Positions 35,216 to 44,657 of a DNA stretch of 64,000 bases are shown piece after piece; positions within the stretch are counted from its first letter, which is position 1, and each line of letters begins with the position of its first letter. This DNA comes from Litsea cubeba (taxonomy: Eukaryota > Streptophyta > Magnoliopsida > Laurales > Lauraceae). A program made the position numbers and the translations under genes. The stretch lies in assembly GCA_012931725.1 (NCBI GenBank), contig CM022946.1:81195952-81259951 (forward strand), read 5' to 3'. The notes below the pieces were generated by a model, which saw nothing but the letters and a program-made list of their open reading frames with translations, made no database searches and was not told the DNA's origin.

Positions 35216-38200
35216 ATGGCTTCAAGTAAGTTCTCCTTTTTTTCAAGAAAACTTCATCGTAGAAAAAAAAAGTTCTTTCTCTATTTTTTTTTGTTTCTTT
35301 CTTTTTCTTTTCTTCTCTTTCTTTTCTTTTTTTTTTCTTTTTTTTTCTTTTCCACGTGTTTTCCTTTTTTTTTTTTACACGTGTTTTTTTTTTCTTTCTT
35401 TTCTTTCTTTTTTTTTTTATGTTTGTTTTTTTTTTGTGTGGGCCGTACGGACAGATCCGTACGGATCTGGCCGTACGGCCATGTGGCCTGTGGGCCAGTC
35501 CTCTTTTTTTTCTTCCTTTTTTTTTTCTTTCCCTCCCCCTTTTTTTTTTGAGAGAGTTTCTTTTCTTTCTTTTTTTTGTTTTCTTTCCCCTCTCTTTTTT
35601 TTGAGAAAGTTTCTTTTCTTTTCTTTTTTTTTTGTTTTCTTTCCCCTCTTTTTTTTTGAGAAAGTTTCTTTTCTTTTCATTTTTTTTTTTTGCTCATCAT
35701 GATAATGCATTTTTTTTCGCAAATCTAGATGTTCATGCATGCCTTTAATTTGTAAATTAAATTTGTAGCATGGTGTGATAGCATACCTGAAAGTTTTCGC
35801 AAATTTGGGAACTTGGAGCTCGCAGTGATGTTGAGCCCTTCCTGATTTTGCGGAGACTTTTAGGTTTCGAAAGTTTGGAGTTTCGGAGCTCGCAGCGATG
35901 TTGAGCCCATCTTCAAGCTTTCTATTTCTTTCGGGATAGTTCCTTTTCTTCGGAATTGCCCCGTCATCATGTCAAAATTTCGCCAGATTTTTTTTAGCGA
36001 GATTCTGTCATTTTGATGTTTGATCTTTTTCTTTTCCATCCTTTTCAGGTGGTTCCTCCAGAGCGAACAAGGGTAAAGAGCCTGCTACAAGCGTACCTCG
36101 TCGATCTCCTAGATCTTCTAATCCGGCCGTTCAGCAGGCTTTTGAGAAGGTCCAGTATGTTGAGAGAAATCTGGAAGAGTGCGACTCCCTCAACAGAGAT
36201 GAGATGAGGCAGCAACTGATCACTCTCAAGGGAGAGGAATTCTATAAGATCATGGTAAGCAGTCGTCCATGGGTGATGGAAGATCAGAGCGCTTTGCCCA
36301 AGCCTACCTTCTTCTTTGGTGATGCAGTCCCTGAGGACATTACATACCAGAGGAGATCTTTTCAGTTTTCCTTCACAGCAGATGGTGAGAAGAAGGCTGT
36401 TACTACCCGGTCGATGTTTGATCACACCGTCTCGATTCTGAGCCTTGCCCCCACGTGCCCCAAGAGGGAAGATCCTCCAAGCTGGGTGAGAAGGACAAAT
36501 GTAATCAAGACCGGGGTTTTTGTTGGCGGTTCTCCTGGATATACGGAGAGGTCGCCTGTTGATATGGACCTGTTGATGCCATCCAGCGGCTACCAGGACT
36601 CTGATTATCCGTCGGTCGATTTGAGACCGGTGGGCCTTGGTATTTTCAGCGGTGACGGCAGCAATTGGATCAAGCCTTTTCGACTTCGAGGTCGTTTCAA
36701 TGCTGACTCTGAGTGGAAGTCGTGGACTGATCGCGTCCTGCTGATTGGTGGCGCCGTTTTGAAGGAAGCCGGGATTTTTGATGCGGTCCGCGCCTTTAGG
36801 GAGACCGTGATCTTTTCCGACGAGGCCTTCATGGCTATGCTGGAGTCGTTCCTCCCTCAAACCAATACCTTCGTTGTAACGAATGGTGAGATTGGTTTTT
36901 CTTTGAAGGAGTTGAGCGCCATTACCGGATTGCCCATCCTCGGCAAACTCTATGAGGAGTTTATGCCGATTGACAGCGTCCTCGAGGGGCAGTCTGAGGA
37001 GTTCAGGCTTCTATACTTTCAGCTCGTCGCCTTCTATGATTTTTTGAAGGAGAAGGGGGGTTCGAAAGTTAGATCCAGCAGTTGGAAGAGTTTTTGCTCT
37101 TCATTCCCCAACTTTTTTGATAGCAGGGAGTCTTCTGATAGCGTGACCCAGGAAGCCGGAGCTCAGGATCCAAGTTCAAAGAAGATCTTGGCCATGCAAG
37201 AAGAGTTGAGAGATTTCTGTGCAAGTACAAACGCCATATGTCCTGACATTGCATTGCGGAGAGATCTCGCTGTTTACCTCACTTATTGGCTTGGTGAGGC
37301 TGTTTTTGCTGGAGGAGATGGAACGCACATCAGGCCGCATTGTATTTTCCCGGCTTGTCAGATGGCGTTTGGAGAGCAGCTTGCTTTGGTGCCAGCTCTT
37401 TACTCCTACCTGTGTACCGAACTGCAGGCTGCTGCTTTTCTAGTTCGGCTTGGGCTTCCCATGAATAGGGTATTTTCAGCCCATATCTTTTATTCGTGGT
37501 ATGTATACCACTGTCCTGGCTTCCATCGGCTGGGTGCTGCACAGGATGATGATCCTCTGATGATTCGACTGGCTAAGGGCAAAGCCGTGTCCGAATCACT
37601 TTTGTTTACCCGCATGAGGATCCGACGGTTCAGGGACGTCGAGATGGGGCAATCTTCAGTAAAGCTTTCTCCGGAGTTGCGGAAGAAGGCTTTTGATTTT
37701 GGTGCCTCCCGAGACTCTACCAGGGCGGGGTCGGGAAGGCATTATTCCTTGACAAACGCAGAGAGAGAGTGGCTTTTCAGCATACGTGTCGGCACAATGG
37801 TGTACTGCAGACATCTTTTCGTCGAGATCCAGCCGTATGTACCCTCTCGCTTTGCTTTGCAGCTTGGCTTTTCTCAAGGCGTTGTTGGAGCGCCTTCAAG
37901 CATGGTGAAGCGCTTTGGAGGCTTACAGGACGGGAGAAATGCATGGGCTTTCTATAGTGCTGAAGACACTACAGCCATGATTTCTTATCCTGTGTTGCTG
38001 ACTTCCCGGACTGCCGGCTTTGCGAAGTGGTTCGCGGAGAGCTTCTCGGCATATCGGGGACTTTCCAGGAAGGAGCTTGATGTGAAGCTGGCATCTGGAA
38101 AGGGCCTTGGAAAGTCGGATGGCATCCGGCGAGAGGAAGTTTGGGCCTTCCTTTCTGGAGAGAAGCACAAGATAGGCTTTCTCGGTGACCAGGGCGTCAT

Positions 38201-39964
38201 CGGTTCTGAAGCTGTTCGAGAAATATCTGACGAGGCTTTGGAGCAGCTAGAACAGGAGGAAGCCGAACTTGGTGCTTGGATGCAAGCGGCACAGAGGCAA
38301 GCTTCCGTGGAGTCTACTGGCAAGAGCAGACCATCCAGTGAGGAGTCAAGTGGGAAACCTGACTCTGACGGCGGGGCAGGTTCCTCTAAGAAGCGAGCCC
38401 GCAGAAGTAAGAGGAGGAGGAGTCATCATAGTAGCAAGGGGCAGCATGAGGACTCTCCTAACTTGGAAGTTCCTCTTACTATCAATGAGGATGTGCCAGT
38501 GGATGCTGACGAGCCTCCGGAGAAGAGAAGCCGAGAAGAAGAGACCGTCGGTGAAGGTATGATTCTTCCTTTTTCTCTTTCCATTTCTTTTCATGGGATT
38601 TATCCATGTTATGATTTGCTTCTTGTTTCTGCTTTTCTTCTCTTTTTTTTTTGGCAGAGGAAGACTTGGTGATGCCGGAGGTCCCAACTGATGAGGTGGT
38701 GATGGATCCTGTTGAGGCACCTGAAGAAGAACCGAGGGGCTCTGGAGTAAATCCAGAATCTCCAATTGGTACGACTTCTTTTGCTCTCTGTTTTTTTTTG
38801 TTTTGTGACTTGGCTTGCTAACACATTTTTTTTTTGTTGCCAGCTGACTTGCCACAGGGTTCTGATGACTTTGAACCATCGATGGACGCAAACGTTGATG
38901 ATGCTTTCGATGAGTTCATGGAGGAAGAAAGTGTTCCGCCAGTCGTCGAAGAAGGTATTTTGTAGTTATAACTCTGATAATGATTTTCAAACAGGGTCAT
39001 ACTCATACCTTTTTGTGTTTCCTTTACAGGTTTTGAAGTGGCAGAGGAGGATCCGTCGCTTCCAGAGCAAGAGATGCCAGAGGTTGATCCAGAGATAGAG
39101 ATTCCTGGGACCAGCTCTGACAATATTGAGGAGATTCCTCGCGCTGAGATTCCTTCCCGAGCAGGAGCAGCTTCAGCTGGAAAGAGTTCTTTTGTTACTC
39201 TTTCAACAGATGATGACATGAGTAGCCGACCAACGGAGTTGGGCGAATCCTCAGCTGGGCCATCTCTTCTTTTTGCGAAGAAGGTGGTGGTGCGAGTTGT
39301 GAGCTCTTGGATTGAGACTCTCTTTTCTGGGCACTTGGAAGTCGGATTTGGCATGATCCAGCATGTGCAGGAGATTCTCAATGATGCTGAAGAGGCTGGT
39401 CTGGATGTCACAGGTGCCAGGGCGATCGTTGATAGGATCATTGCACTGGGTGACAAGTGGTTTGAGACCGTGAGTTTGGCTGATGACCAGTTCTTCAAGG
39501 AGATGTTCCTGGACCCTGCTGATAAGGCTAAGTCTGACCTGGATGAGGCTACAGAAAGCAGGAAGCTGGCAGTCCGAAAGAGGAACTTAGAAGAGATAGC
39601 CATCATCAGGCTGACACATGACCTCAACATCCTTGACAGGGAGGTCGATGAGGCCAGGAAACGTCTTGAGCATTTGCAGGCACAAGTCGCTGCCAAGTGG
39701 ACTGCCATAATAGAGGCTCGTGACAGGGAGAGTGCCTTGATTCACCAGGTTGCAGATGCCGAACGGGTTCTCAAAAGGAAGTCTGATGAGGATGAACAAT
39801 GGCAAACTGCTCGAGGTAAGCTTCCTGGTGTGAGAGAAGGGGTACAGCCCACTCCAGCATCTCATGGCAAGTTCCTGAAGAAGCGTGCCTTGGAATCCTT
39901 GACGGCTGAGGCTAAAAGTCTGCTTGGGGAGCTGAACTCTTGGCTGGAGACCATTTTTGATTGA
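35216..39964 (+). CDS. Plant mobile domain protein, five exons, antisense in a Tat element
   Basis: Exons 35216-35225, 36049-38556, 38658-38768, 38844-38954 and 39030-39964. All introns have GT...AG ends, and the five exons join in frame to 3675 nt (1224 residues and a stop), strong evidence for a spliced gene. About residues 200-560 resemble the plant mobile domain (aminotransferase-like) family: FRLRGRFNADSEWKSW, EAGIFDAVRA, FVVTNGEIGFSLKEL, ITGLPILGK. A basic stretch near residues 780-800 (SKKRARRSKRRR) looks like a nuclear localisation signal; acidic linkers (exons 2-4) and a heptad-rich coiled coil (about 1075-1175) follow. PMD proteins occur both as host silencing-related genes and in transposons. 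The role here is unknown; a nuclear or silencing-related function is inference. Confidence 0.85.
35226..36048 (+). other. Intron 1 of the PMD gene, pyrimidine-rich
   Basis: Donor GTAAGT at 35226 and acceptor TTTTCAG at 36048. 35231-35700 is almost only T and C on the plus strand, interrupted by three CCGTACGG palindromes (35443-35450, 35457-35464, 35471-35478). Long phenylalanine-rich open frames here come from composition. In copy 2 this intron contains the LARD insertion. Confidence 0.8.
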
Positions 39965-40384
39965 GCTCCTGTATACAGAAACCATCCTTCTTTCTTTTTT
40001 TTTTTTTTTGGTACCACTTGTATTTTTTGGTACTTATTTTTTATAGTGCTTGTAAACACTTTTTTTTTTTTTGTACCACATGTATTTTTTTGGTACTCTT
40101 TTTTTTTTGTGTAGTGCTTGTGAACACTTTCTTTTTTTTTGTTATCCCTACGCTCACTTTAATCTTTTTGTGATAAAATTAATTGCTAAATGGGATGCTT
40201 TTCTTTTTTTTGTTATCCCTACGCTCACTTGAATCTTTTTGTGATAAAAGTAATTGCTAAATGGGATGCTCTTTTTTGTTATCCCTACGCTCACTTGAAT
40301 CTTTTTGTGATAAAAGTAATTGCTAAATGGGATTTGATCAAAAGGTTGTCATTTTGTGAAAATCTTTTGTCAAGTGATTGTTTC
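39965..40384. repeat. Non-coding 3' region of the PMD gene with tandem repeats
   Basis: Two copies of a unit with GTACCA/TGGTAC arms and of AGTG...CACT hairpins (about 40010-40135). Then three copies of a unit of about 60-70 bp (40139-40199, 40210-40270, 40276-40334), each with outer arms ATCCC/GGGAT and inner arms TCAC/GTGA. Separated by T runs. No open frame. Confidence 0.7.
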
Positions 40385-40693
40385 GGCATGGAAACCAGGT
40401 TTTTGTTTGTGGCATGGAAGCCAATTTTGGCATGAGAGCCAGCTTTTTTTGTGGCATTGATAGCCGAGTTTTTTTTTTTTTTTTTGTGGCATCTATAGCC
40501 AATTTTGGTGGCATTGATAGCCGGTTTGTTTTGGTGGCATTGATAGCCATTTTTTTTTTTTTTTTTGAAATCCAAGTTTTTTGTTTGTGTGGCATTGATA
40601 GCCGGTTTTGTTTTTGGTGGCATTGATAGCCGGTTTGTGGCATTTATAGCCGGTTTGTGGCATTTATAGCCTGTTTTGATGGCATTTATAGCC
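40385..40693. repeat. Twelve-unit GGC...GCC repeat
   Basis: Twelve units of the form GGCATNNATAGCC, spaced 18-56 bp. The loop varies (ATTGATA, ATCTATA, ATTTATA, ATGAGA) while the GGC and GCC arms persist, except the first unit (GGCATGGAAACC). The unit is the same as in the LTR. Copy 2 has it at about 62503-62788. Confidence 0.75.
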
Positions 40694-40712
40694 GGTTTGG
40701 TTTTCAAAAAAT

Positions 40713-41173
40713 GCAAGTATCTACTAAAAGTTGCCTCCCTGCTGAATGTTCTTGCAAGTATCGATGGAATGTCGCATCCTTGCTCATTCGGTTGCGAGTA
40801 TCGATGGAATGTCGCATCCTCGCGGATTTGGGTGCAAGTATCGATGGAATGTCGCATCCTTGCTTTTCAAAAATTTTGGTTTTGCGGGTACTGACTTGAT
40901 GTCGTTTCCCCACGATTTTTGGAATTTGTGGTTTTCTCGAACCTTTGGGTTATGGATATCAACTGAAATGTTGCGTCTCCATGGTTTTTTTTTTTAGGTT
41001 TTTTTTTAACCTTTGAAATTTGGGTTGTGGATATCAACTAAAATGTTGCGTTTCCACGGTTTTGGATTTTGCAAGTATCGACGAAATGTCGCTTCCCTGC
41101 AATTTTGGAAGTGTCGAACGTGGTTCGCTTGCTTCTGATTTGTGCGAGTATCGACTGAGCGTCGCTTCCTCGC
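40713..41173. repeat. Array of ten double-stem hairpins (about 30 nt each)
   Basis: Units at 40713-40742, 40754-40783, 40794-40823, 40834-40863, 40884-40913, 40952-40982, 41027-41057, 41071-41100, 41108-41135 and 41144-41173. Each has an outer stem of 4-5 bp, a short internal loop (usually TAT on the left), an inner stem of 3-5 bp and a small loop. Outer stems in order: GCAAG/CCTGC, GCAAG/CTTGC, GCGAG/CTCGC, GCAAG/CTTGC, GCGGG/CCCAC, ATGGA/TCCAT, GTGGA/TCCAC, GCAAG/CCTGC, GAAG/CTTC, GCGAG/CTCGC. Three have one mismatch. Inner stems include CGA/TCG, TGAC/GTCG, CAAC/GTTG, CGAC/GTCG and CGAAC/GTTCG. It lies between the 3' ends of PMD and integrase. Array and copy are non-coding. Confidence 0.75.
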
Positions 41174-41534
41174 GGTTTTTGAAAAACCATTTTTTTTTTG
41201 TTTAAAGGCACGAGGGTCATGAGTTTTGACCTAAAACCATTTTGACGGTAAAAGGCAGGGTGGACTAGGGTGGAAATCCCTGAATCCGGATTTGTTTCAA
41301 ACCATGAATTTTGGGTTCAAAGGTTGAAAATTTTGGTCAAGTTAGGGAAAGGTTCCTGAACTTGGATATATTTTTTTTTTGAATAATGAAACGATGAAAG
41401 TAAGCATTGTTTTAGATTTCTAGAAATTTCAACATTTGATATGAAAATTCTAAAAAAGGGTGGGTTTAGCGAGCGTGTACCTGGAAACCGGTTTTGGCCA
41501 TACAGGCATTGCTCTTACCCAGTTGGGTAAGTCT
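41174..41534. other. Non-coding stretch between hairpin array and integrase end
   Basis: Starts with one more inverted repeat (GGTTTTT/AAAAACC, about 41174-41188). Nothing else recognised; the sequence is conserved in copy 2 (63273-63627). Confidence 0.6.
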
Positions 41535-43397
41535 TCAAGGGTAGTACCGCTTTAAGAACTTGCCGTTGATGGGCAGCATACATCTGTCACCTTCCATGTT
41601 TAGGAGTGTGTATGCGCCATTGGAGAAAACTTTGTCGATGACGTAGGGTCCCTCCCATTTCGGCTCAAATTTGCCTTTGGACTTGTGAGCGAAGACCATT
41701 GGTCTTTTTACCGTAAGAACCAAGTCATTCTTTTTGTAGTCGCGTTGCCTGACCTTTTTATCGAAAGATCCTGCCATACGTGCTTGGTAAAGTTCAATGC
41801 TTTGTTGAGCTTCGAGCCGTCTCTCATCGAGATTGTCCAGCTCATGGAGCCGCAATTTGACATTGCTTTCTTGAGTCATGTCATTTTGCAAGGATACCCT
41901 CAAGGAAGGAATTTGTACTTCCAAGGGCACGACAGCTTCGCATCCATAGACCAAGGAGAATGGTGTGCTATGGGTTGGTCCTCGAACGGTGGTTCGATAG
42001 GCCCACAAAGCTTCAGACATTTTGTCGCTCCAGTCTCTTTTGTGATTAGAGACCATTTTTTTGAGGATTTTGCAGAGTGTCTTGTTGAAAGCTTCTGCTA
42101 ACCCGTTTGCTGCCGGATTGTATGGAGATGAAGGACAGCTTTGAATTTTGTATTTGTCGCAGAACCTGTAGAATCGATGATCCCGGAACTGTGGTCCATT
42201 ATCATGGACGAATCTTTTGGGTATGCCGAAACGACAAATGATGTTGGTGCGCAGGAATTGAAGGACTGATGAGGTCTTCATTTCGTTAAACGCAAATGCT
42301 TCTGACCACTTGGAGAAATAATCCGTAGCGGCGAAGATGAAGCGATGACCTTTGCTTGAAGGGGGAGAAATAGGACCTATGATGTCCATACCCCAGGCTT
42401 CGAAAGGCCATGAGATTGCTGTAGGATGTAGCCATTCTGGAGGCATGTGAATGTAATCTCCATGAACTTGGCATTGTTGGCAGCGCTTAGCAAATTGCAT
42501 TGCGTCAGCTACCATGGTAGGCCAGTAATATCCTAACCTTTTTATCTGATCATAGAGCTTAGGTCCAGCCTGATGAGCTCCGCAAAGACCAGCATGAACT
42601 TCTTTGAGTGTTTCTTTAGCCTCTTGTTGTGACAAGCAGCGTAGAAGTACTCCGTTGAAGGATTTCCTGTAAAGGATTTTTGAAGGAATATCCAAATGGA
42701 AGCTTGGGGTTCGCCTTTGGATGCTTACCCGTTCTTTTGGATCTTCAAGTAGGATTCCGAACATAATGTAATCAATGAACGGATCCCTCCAGTCGCCAAT
42801 TGAAGTTTGAAGGATTGAAATCCGACTTCCGACCACTTGGTGGCATTCAGCAACTGCTTGGTGTGTGTTAAGAGGAGGAAGGATTCTCCTTTCACACACT
42901 GTTATTTGCATGTTTTCCCCTTCCTGGATTGCCATGGATGCGGCAAGTCCGGCTAGGGCATCTGCACGTATGTTTTCACCTCTACGAATGTGGGTGATGT
43001 GACAGATGTCAAACTTTTGCAGAAGTGATTGTGCCTTGTTGTAGTAGGGCAGCAAATCTGGCTTCCTGACTTCAAATTTCTGATTCATCTGGTTGACGAT
43101 CAGTTGAGAGTCTCCAAAGACTTCCAGCATGGTGATACCGGATTCGATGGCGAGTTCCAATCCTAAGATCAGAGCTTGATATTCAGCTGCATTGTTTGTG
43201 CATGGTTCCAGTAGCGAGAAAGCATGTGGAATCATGTATTTGTCGGGGCTAACAAAGAGGATGCCAACTCCCGAGATCAGCTGTCTTTTTTCATTTGTCC
43301 TGGTTGCACCGTCAAAGTACATGTCCCAGGAGGCACTTTGTGAGAAAGTCTCCACATTGTAGACTGGTTCGTCTGGGAGAACCTGCCTTTGTAACAA
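41535..43397 (-). CDS. Tat copy 1 pol, 3' part: additional RNase H and integrase
   Basis: An open frame of 620 residues. Residues about 25-155 are an RNase H fold with acidic residues at YFDGA, NNAAEYQALILGLE, EVFGDSQL and RADALAGLAA, the additional RNase H typical of plant Tat elements. Residues about 265-305 hold the integrase HHCC zinc motif (HAGLCGAH...CQQC). The integrase core has its D,D,E at AWGMDIIGP, FVHDNGPQF and NGLAEAFNKT. The C-terminal part (GPYVIDKVF...FLKRYYP) is complete. The start is not natural: upstream coding joins from another frame near 43395. Integration and RNA removal functions look intact in sequence; expression would need the upstream polyprotein. Confidence 0.9.
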   Translation of the reverse strand: MLQRQVLPDEPVYNVETFSQSASWDMYFDGATRTNEKRQLISGVGILFVSPDKYMIPHAFSLLEPCTNNAAEYQALILGLELAIESGITMLEVFGDSQLIVNQMNQKFEVRKPDLLPYYNKAQSLLQKFDICHITHIRRGENIRADALAGLAASMAIQEGENMQITVCERRILPPLNTHQAVAECHQVVGSRISILQTSIGDWRDPFIDYIMFGILLEDPKERVSIQRRTPSFHLDIPSKILYRKSFNGVLLRCLSQQEAKETLKEVHAGLCGAHQAGPKLYDQIKRLGYYWPTMVADAMQFAKRCQQCQVHGDYIHMPPEWLHPTAISWPFEAWGMDIIGPISPPSSKGHRFIFAATDYFSKWSEAFAFNEMKTSSVLQFLRTNIICRFGIPKRFVHDNGPQFRDHRFYRFCDKYKIQSCPSSPYNPAANGLAEAFNKTLCKILKKMVSNHKRDWSDKMSEALWAYRTTVRGPTHSTPFSLVYGCEAVVPLEVQIPSLRVSLQNDMTQESNVKLRLHELDNLDERRLEAQQSIELYQARMAGSFDKKVRQRDYKKNDLVLTVKRPMVFAHKSKGKFEPKWEGPYVIDKVFSNGAYTLLNMEGDRCMLPINGKFLKRYYP

Positions 43398-44013
43398 GGA
43401 CCTTCAAGAGGTTGACCCTCGAGACTAGGTAGACTGTGTTGGAAAGCAAGTAGTGACGCAGCTTTTGTACGGCGAACATCACTGCAAGACATTCTTTTTC
43501 GACTGGAGAGTAGCGATGCTCTGCACCTACTAGCATGCGGCTGAGATAATATAGAGCAGCTTCTTTTCTTTGATCATTTTCTTGCGCAAGCAGAGCTCCC
43601 AAAGAGTGATCAAGGGCTCTTGTGTACAAGATGAATGGTTTTCCAGTGGTAGGAGCAGCTAACACTGGAGGTTTTGTCAGGTATGACTTGATGTCTTGGA
43701 AAGCAGCTTCACAGTCAGCATCCCAGACAAAGTTTACGCCTTTTTTCATCAACCGGGAGAATGGACGGCATTTCCCCGAAAGATTGGAGATGAACCATCT
43801 GATGTAGGCCAATCTCCCTTGAAGCCCTTTGAGTTCTCTCAAGGTTCTTGGAGAGGGCATTTCTAGAATGGCTTTGACTTTTATGGGGTCAAGCTCTATT
43901 CCAGCTTTCCGAACTAAGAATCTGAGGAACTTACCCGACAAGACGCCGAAGAAGCATTTCAAAGGATTCATTCGCAGTTTGTGTTTGAGAAGCCGGAGTG
44001 TAAGTGCTTTCAT
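43398..44013 (-). pseudogene. Tat copy 1 RT C-terminal part and RNase H remnant
   Basis: Begins at the RT thumb/connection (LLKHKLRMNPLKCFFGVLSGKF) and runs through PSPRTLRELKGLQGRLAYIRWFI into RNase H (DHSLGALLAQ, YSPVEKECLAVMFAVQKLRHYLL). The RT fingers and palm with the YxDD motif are missing: the frame before this is an acidic spacer, joined near 44000. The RNase H to additional RNase H linker also seems shortened, with a frame change near 43395. Both look like internal deletions. Confidence 0.85.
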
Positions 44014-44629
44014 CAGACGATGCTTCGGAAGAGCTATAATCCCGAATTATCACATTACAGGAAGCTCTGACGGGAGACGTTGCCTGATCGAAGTCAGACT
44101 CATCCTCGGATGTGAGAGGATCGTCAATCCAGCAATTTTCTCCATTTTCAGGAGTTAAGGGAGGATGTACCTGGTGGTCTTCAGGGACTTCAGGCTCTGG
44201 ATTGCGAGGAGGCTCGTTGACGCGTTCTTGCTCTCGTTCTAGAGCGAGTCGCTGCAAGATCCTTGCATATTCTTCGAGATCAGGTATGGGAGCCGGATCT
44301 TCTTCTTCATCATCTCTTTGTGGCTCAACATTGTTGATTTCCACTGGAGTAATGAGAGGTGCTGGGTTAGCAGCATTTTCTTGTACAGCTTCTTGGTCTT
44401 CTTCATCATCAGACCAGGATCCTTGTGGCTGTAGGGGGTTATACCAGATCACTGGCATAAGATGAGACTCAGGAACCCATTCTTCATCGGAGAGATATTC
44501 TCCTGTTTCAAGGGACTCTTCCCACTCATCTGTGTAGTTGGATTCGAATCCATTATCGGTGTCGCTGGACTCGTATCCATCAATGGAGAATCCAACTACC
44601 GAATTGCAAGAGTATGATGCCTCCTGCAT
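43931..44629 (-). pseudogene. Acidic spacer open frame between gag and RT remnant
   Basis: About 230 residues, rich in Asp, Glu, Ser and Pro, with no protease D(S/T)G motif. In other Tat elements an acidic spacer lies between protease and RT, so this is probably that spacer with protease lost on one side and RT palm on the other. Its last residues overlap the RT remnant in another frame. I do not recognise a separate function. Confidence 0.55.
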
Positions 44630-44657
44630 GGCTTCTTTAAATTGAGGTGGTATGAAA

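Noticed and set aside
34839..35702. Open frame of 287 codons, rich in Phe, Leu and Ser, looking like a membrane protein
   Set aside because: It runs through an A/T-rich repeat, the PMD 5' UTR and the T-rich intron; composition explains it, and the spliced PMD gene uses another frame.
39816..39850. Possible extra intron in PMD exon 5 starting at GGTAAGC
   Set aside because: The nearest plausible acceptor would give an intron of about 30 bases, too short for plants, and the frame reads through to the stop.
40291..40857. Minus-strand open frame with repeats of CH/SINA-type residues
   Set aside because: It is a translation of the GGC...GCC and 30-nt hairpin arrays; the pattern comes from the DNA repeat.
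40754..40863. Near-identical 30-bp repeats at 40-bp spacing, resembling a small CRISPR array
   Set aside because: Spacers are about 10 bases and similar to each other, units continue with diverging stems, and the context is a plant retrotransposon.
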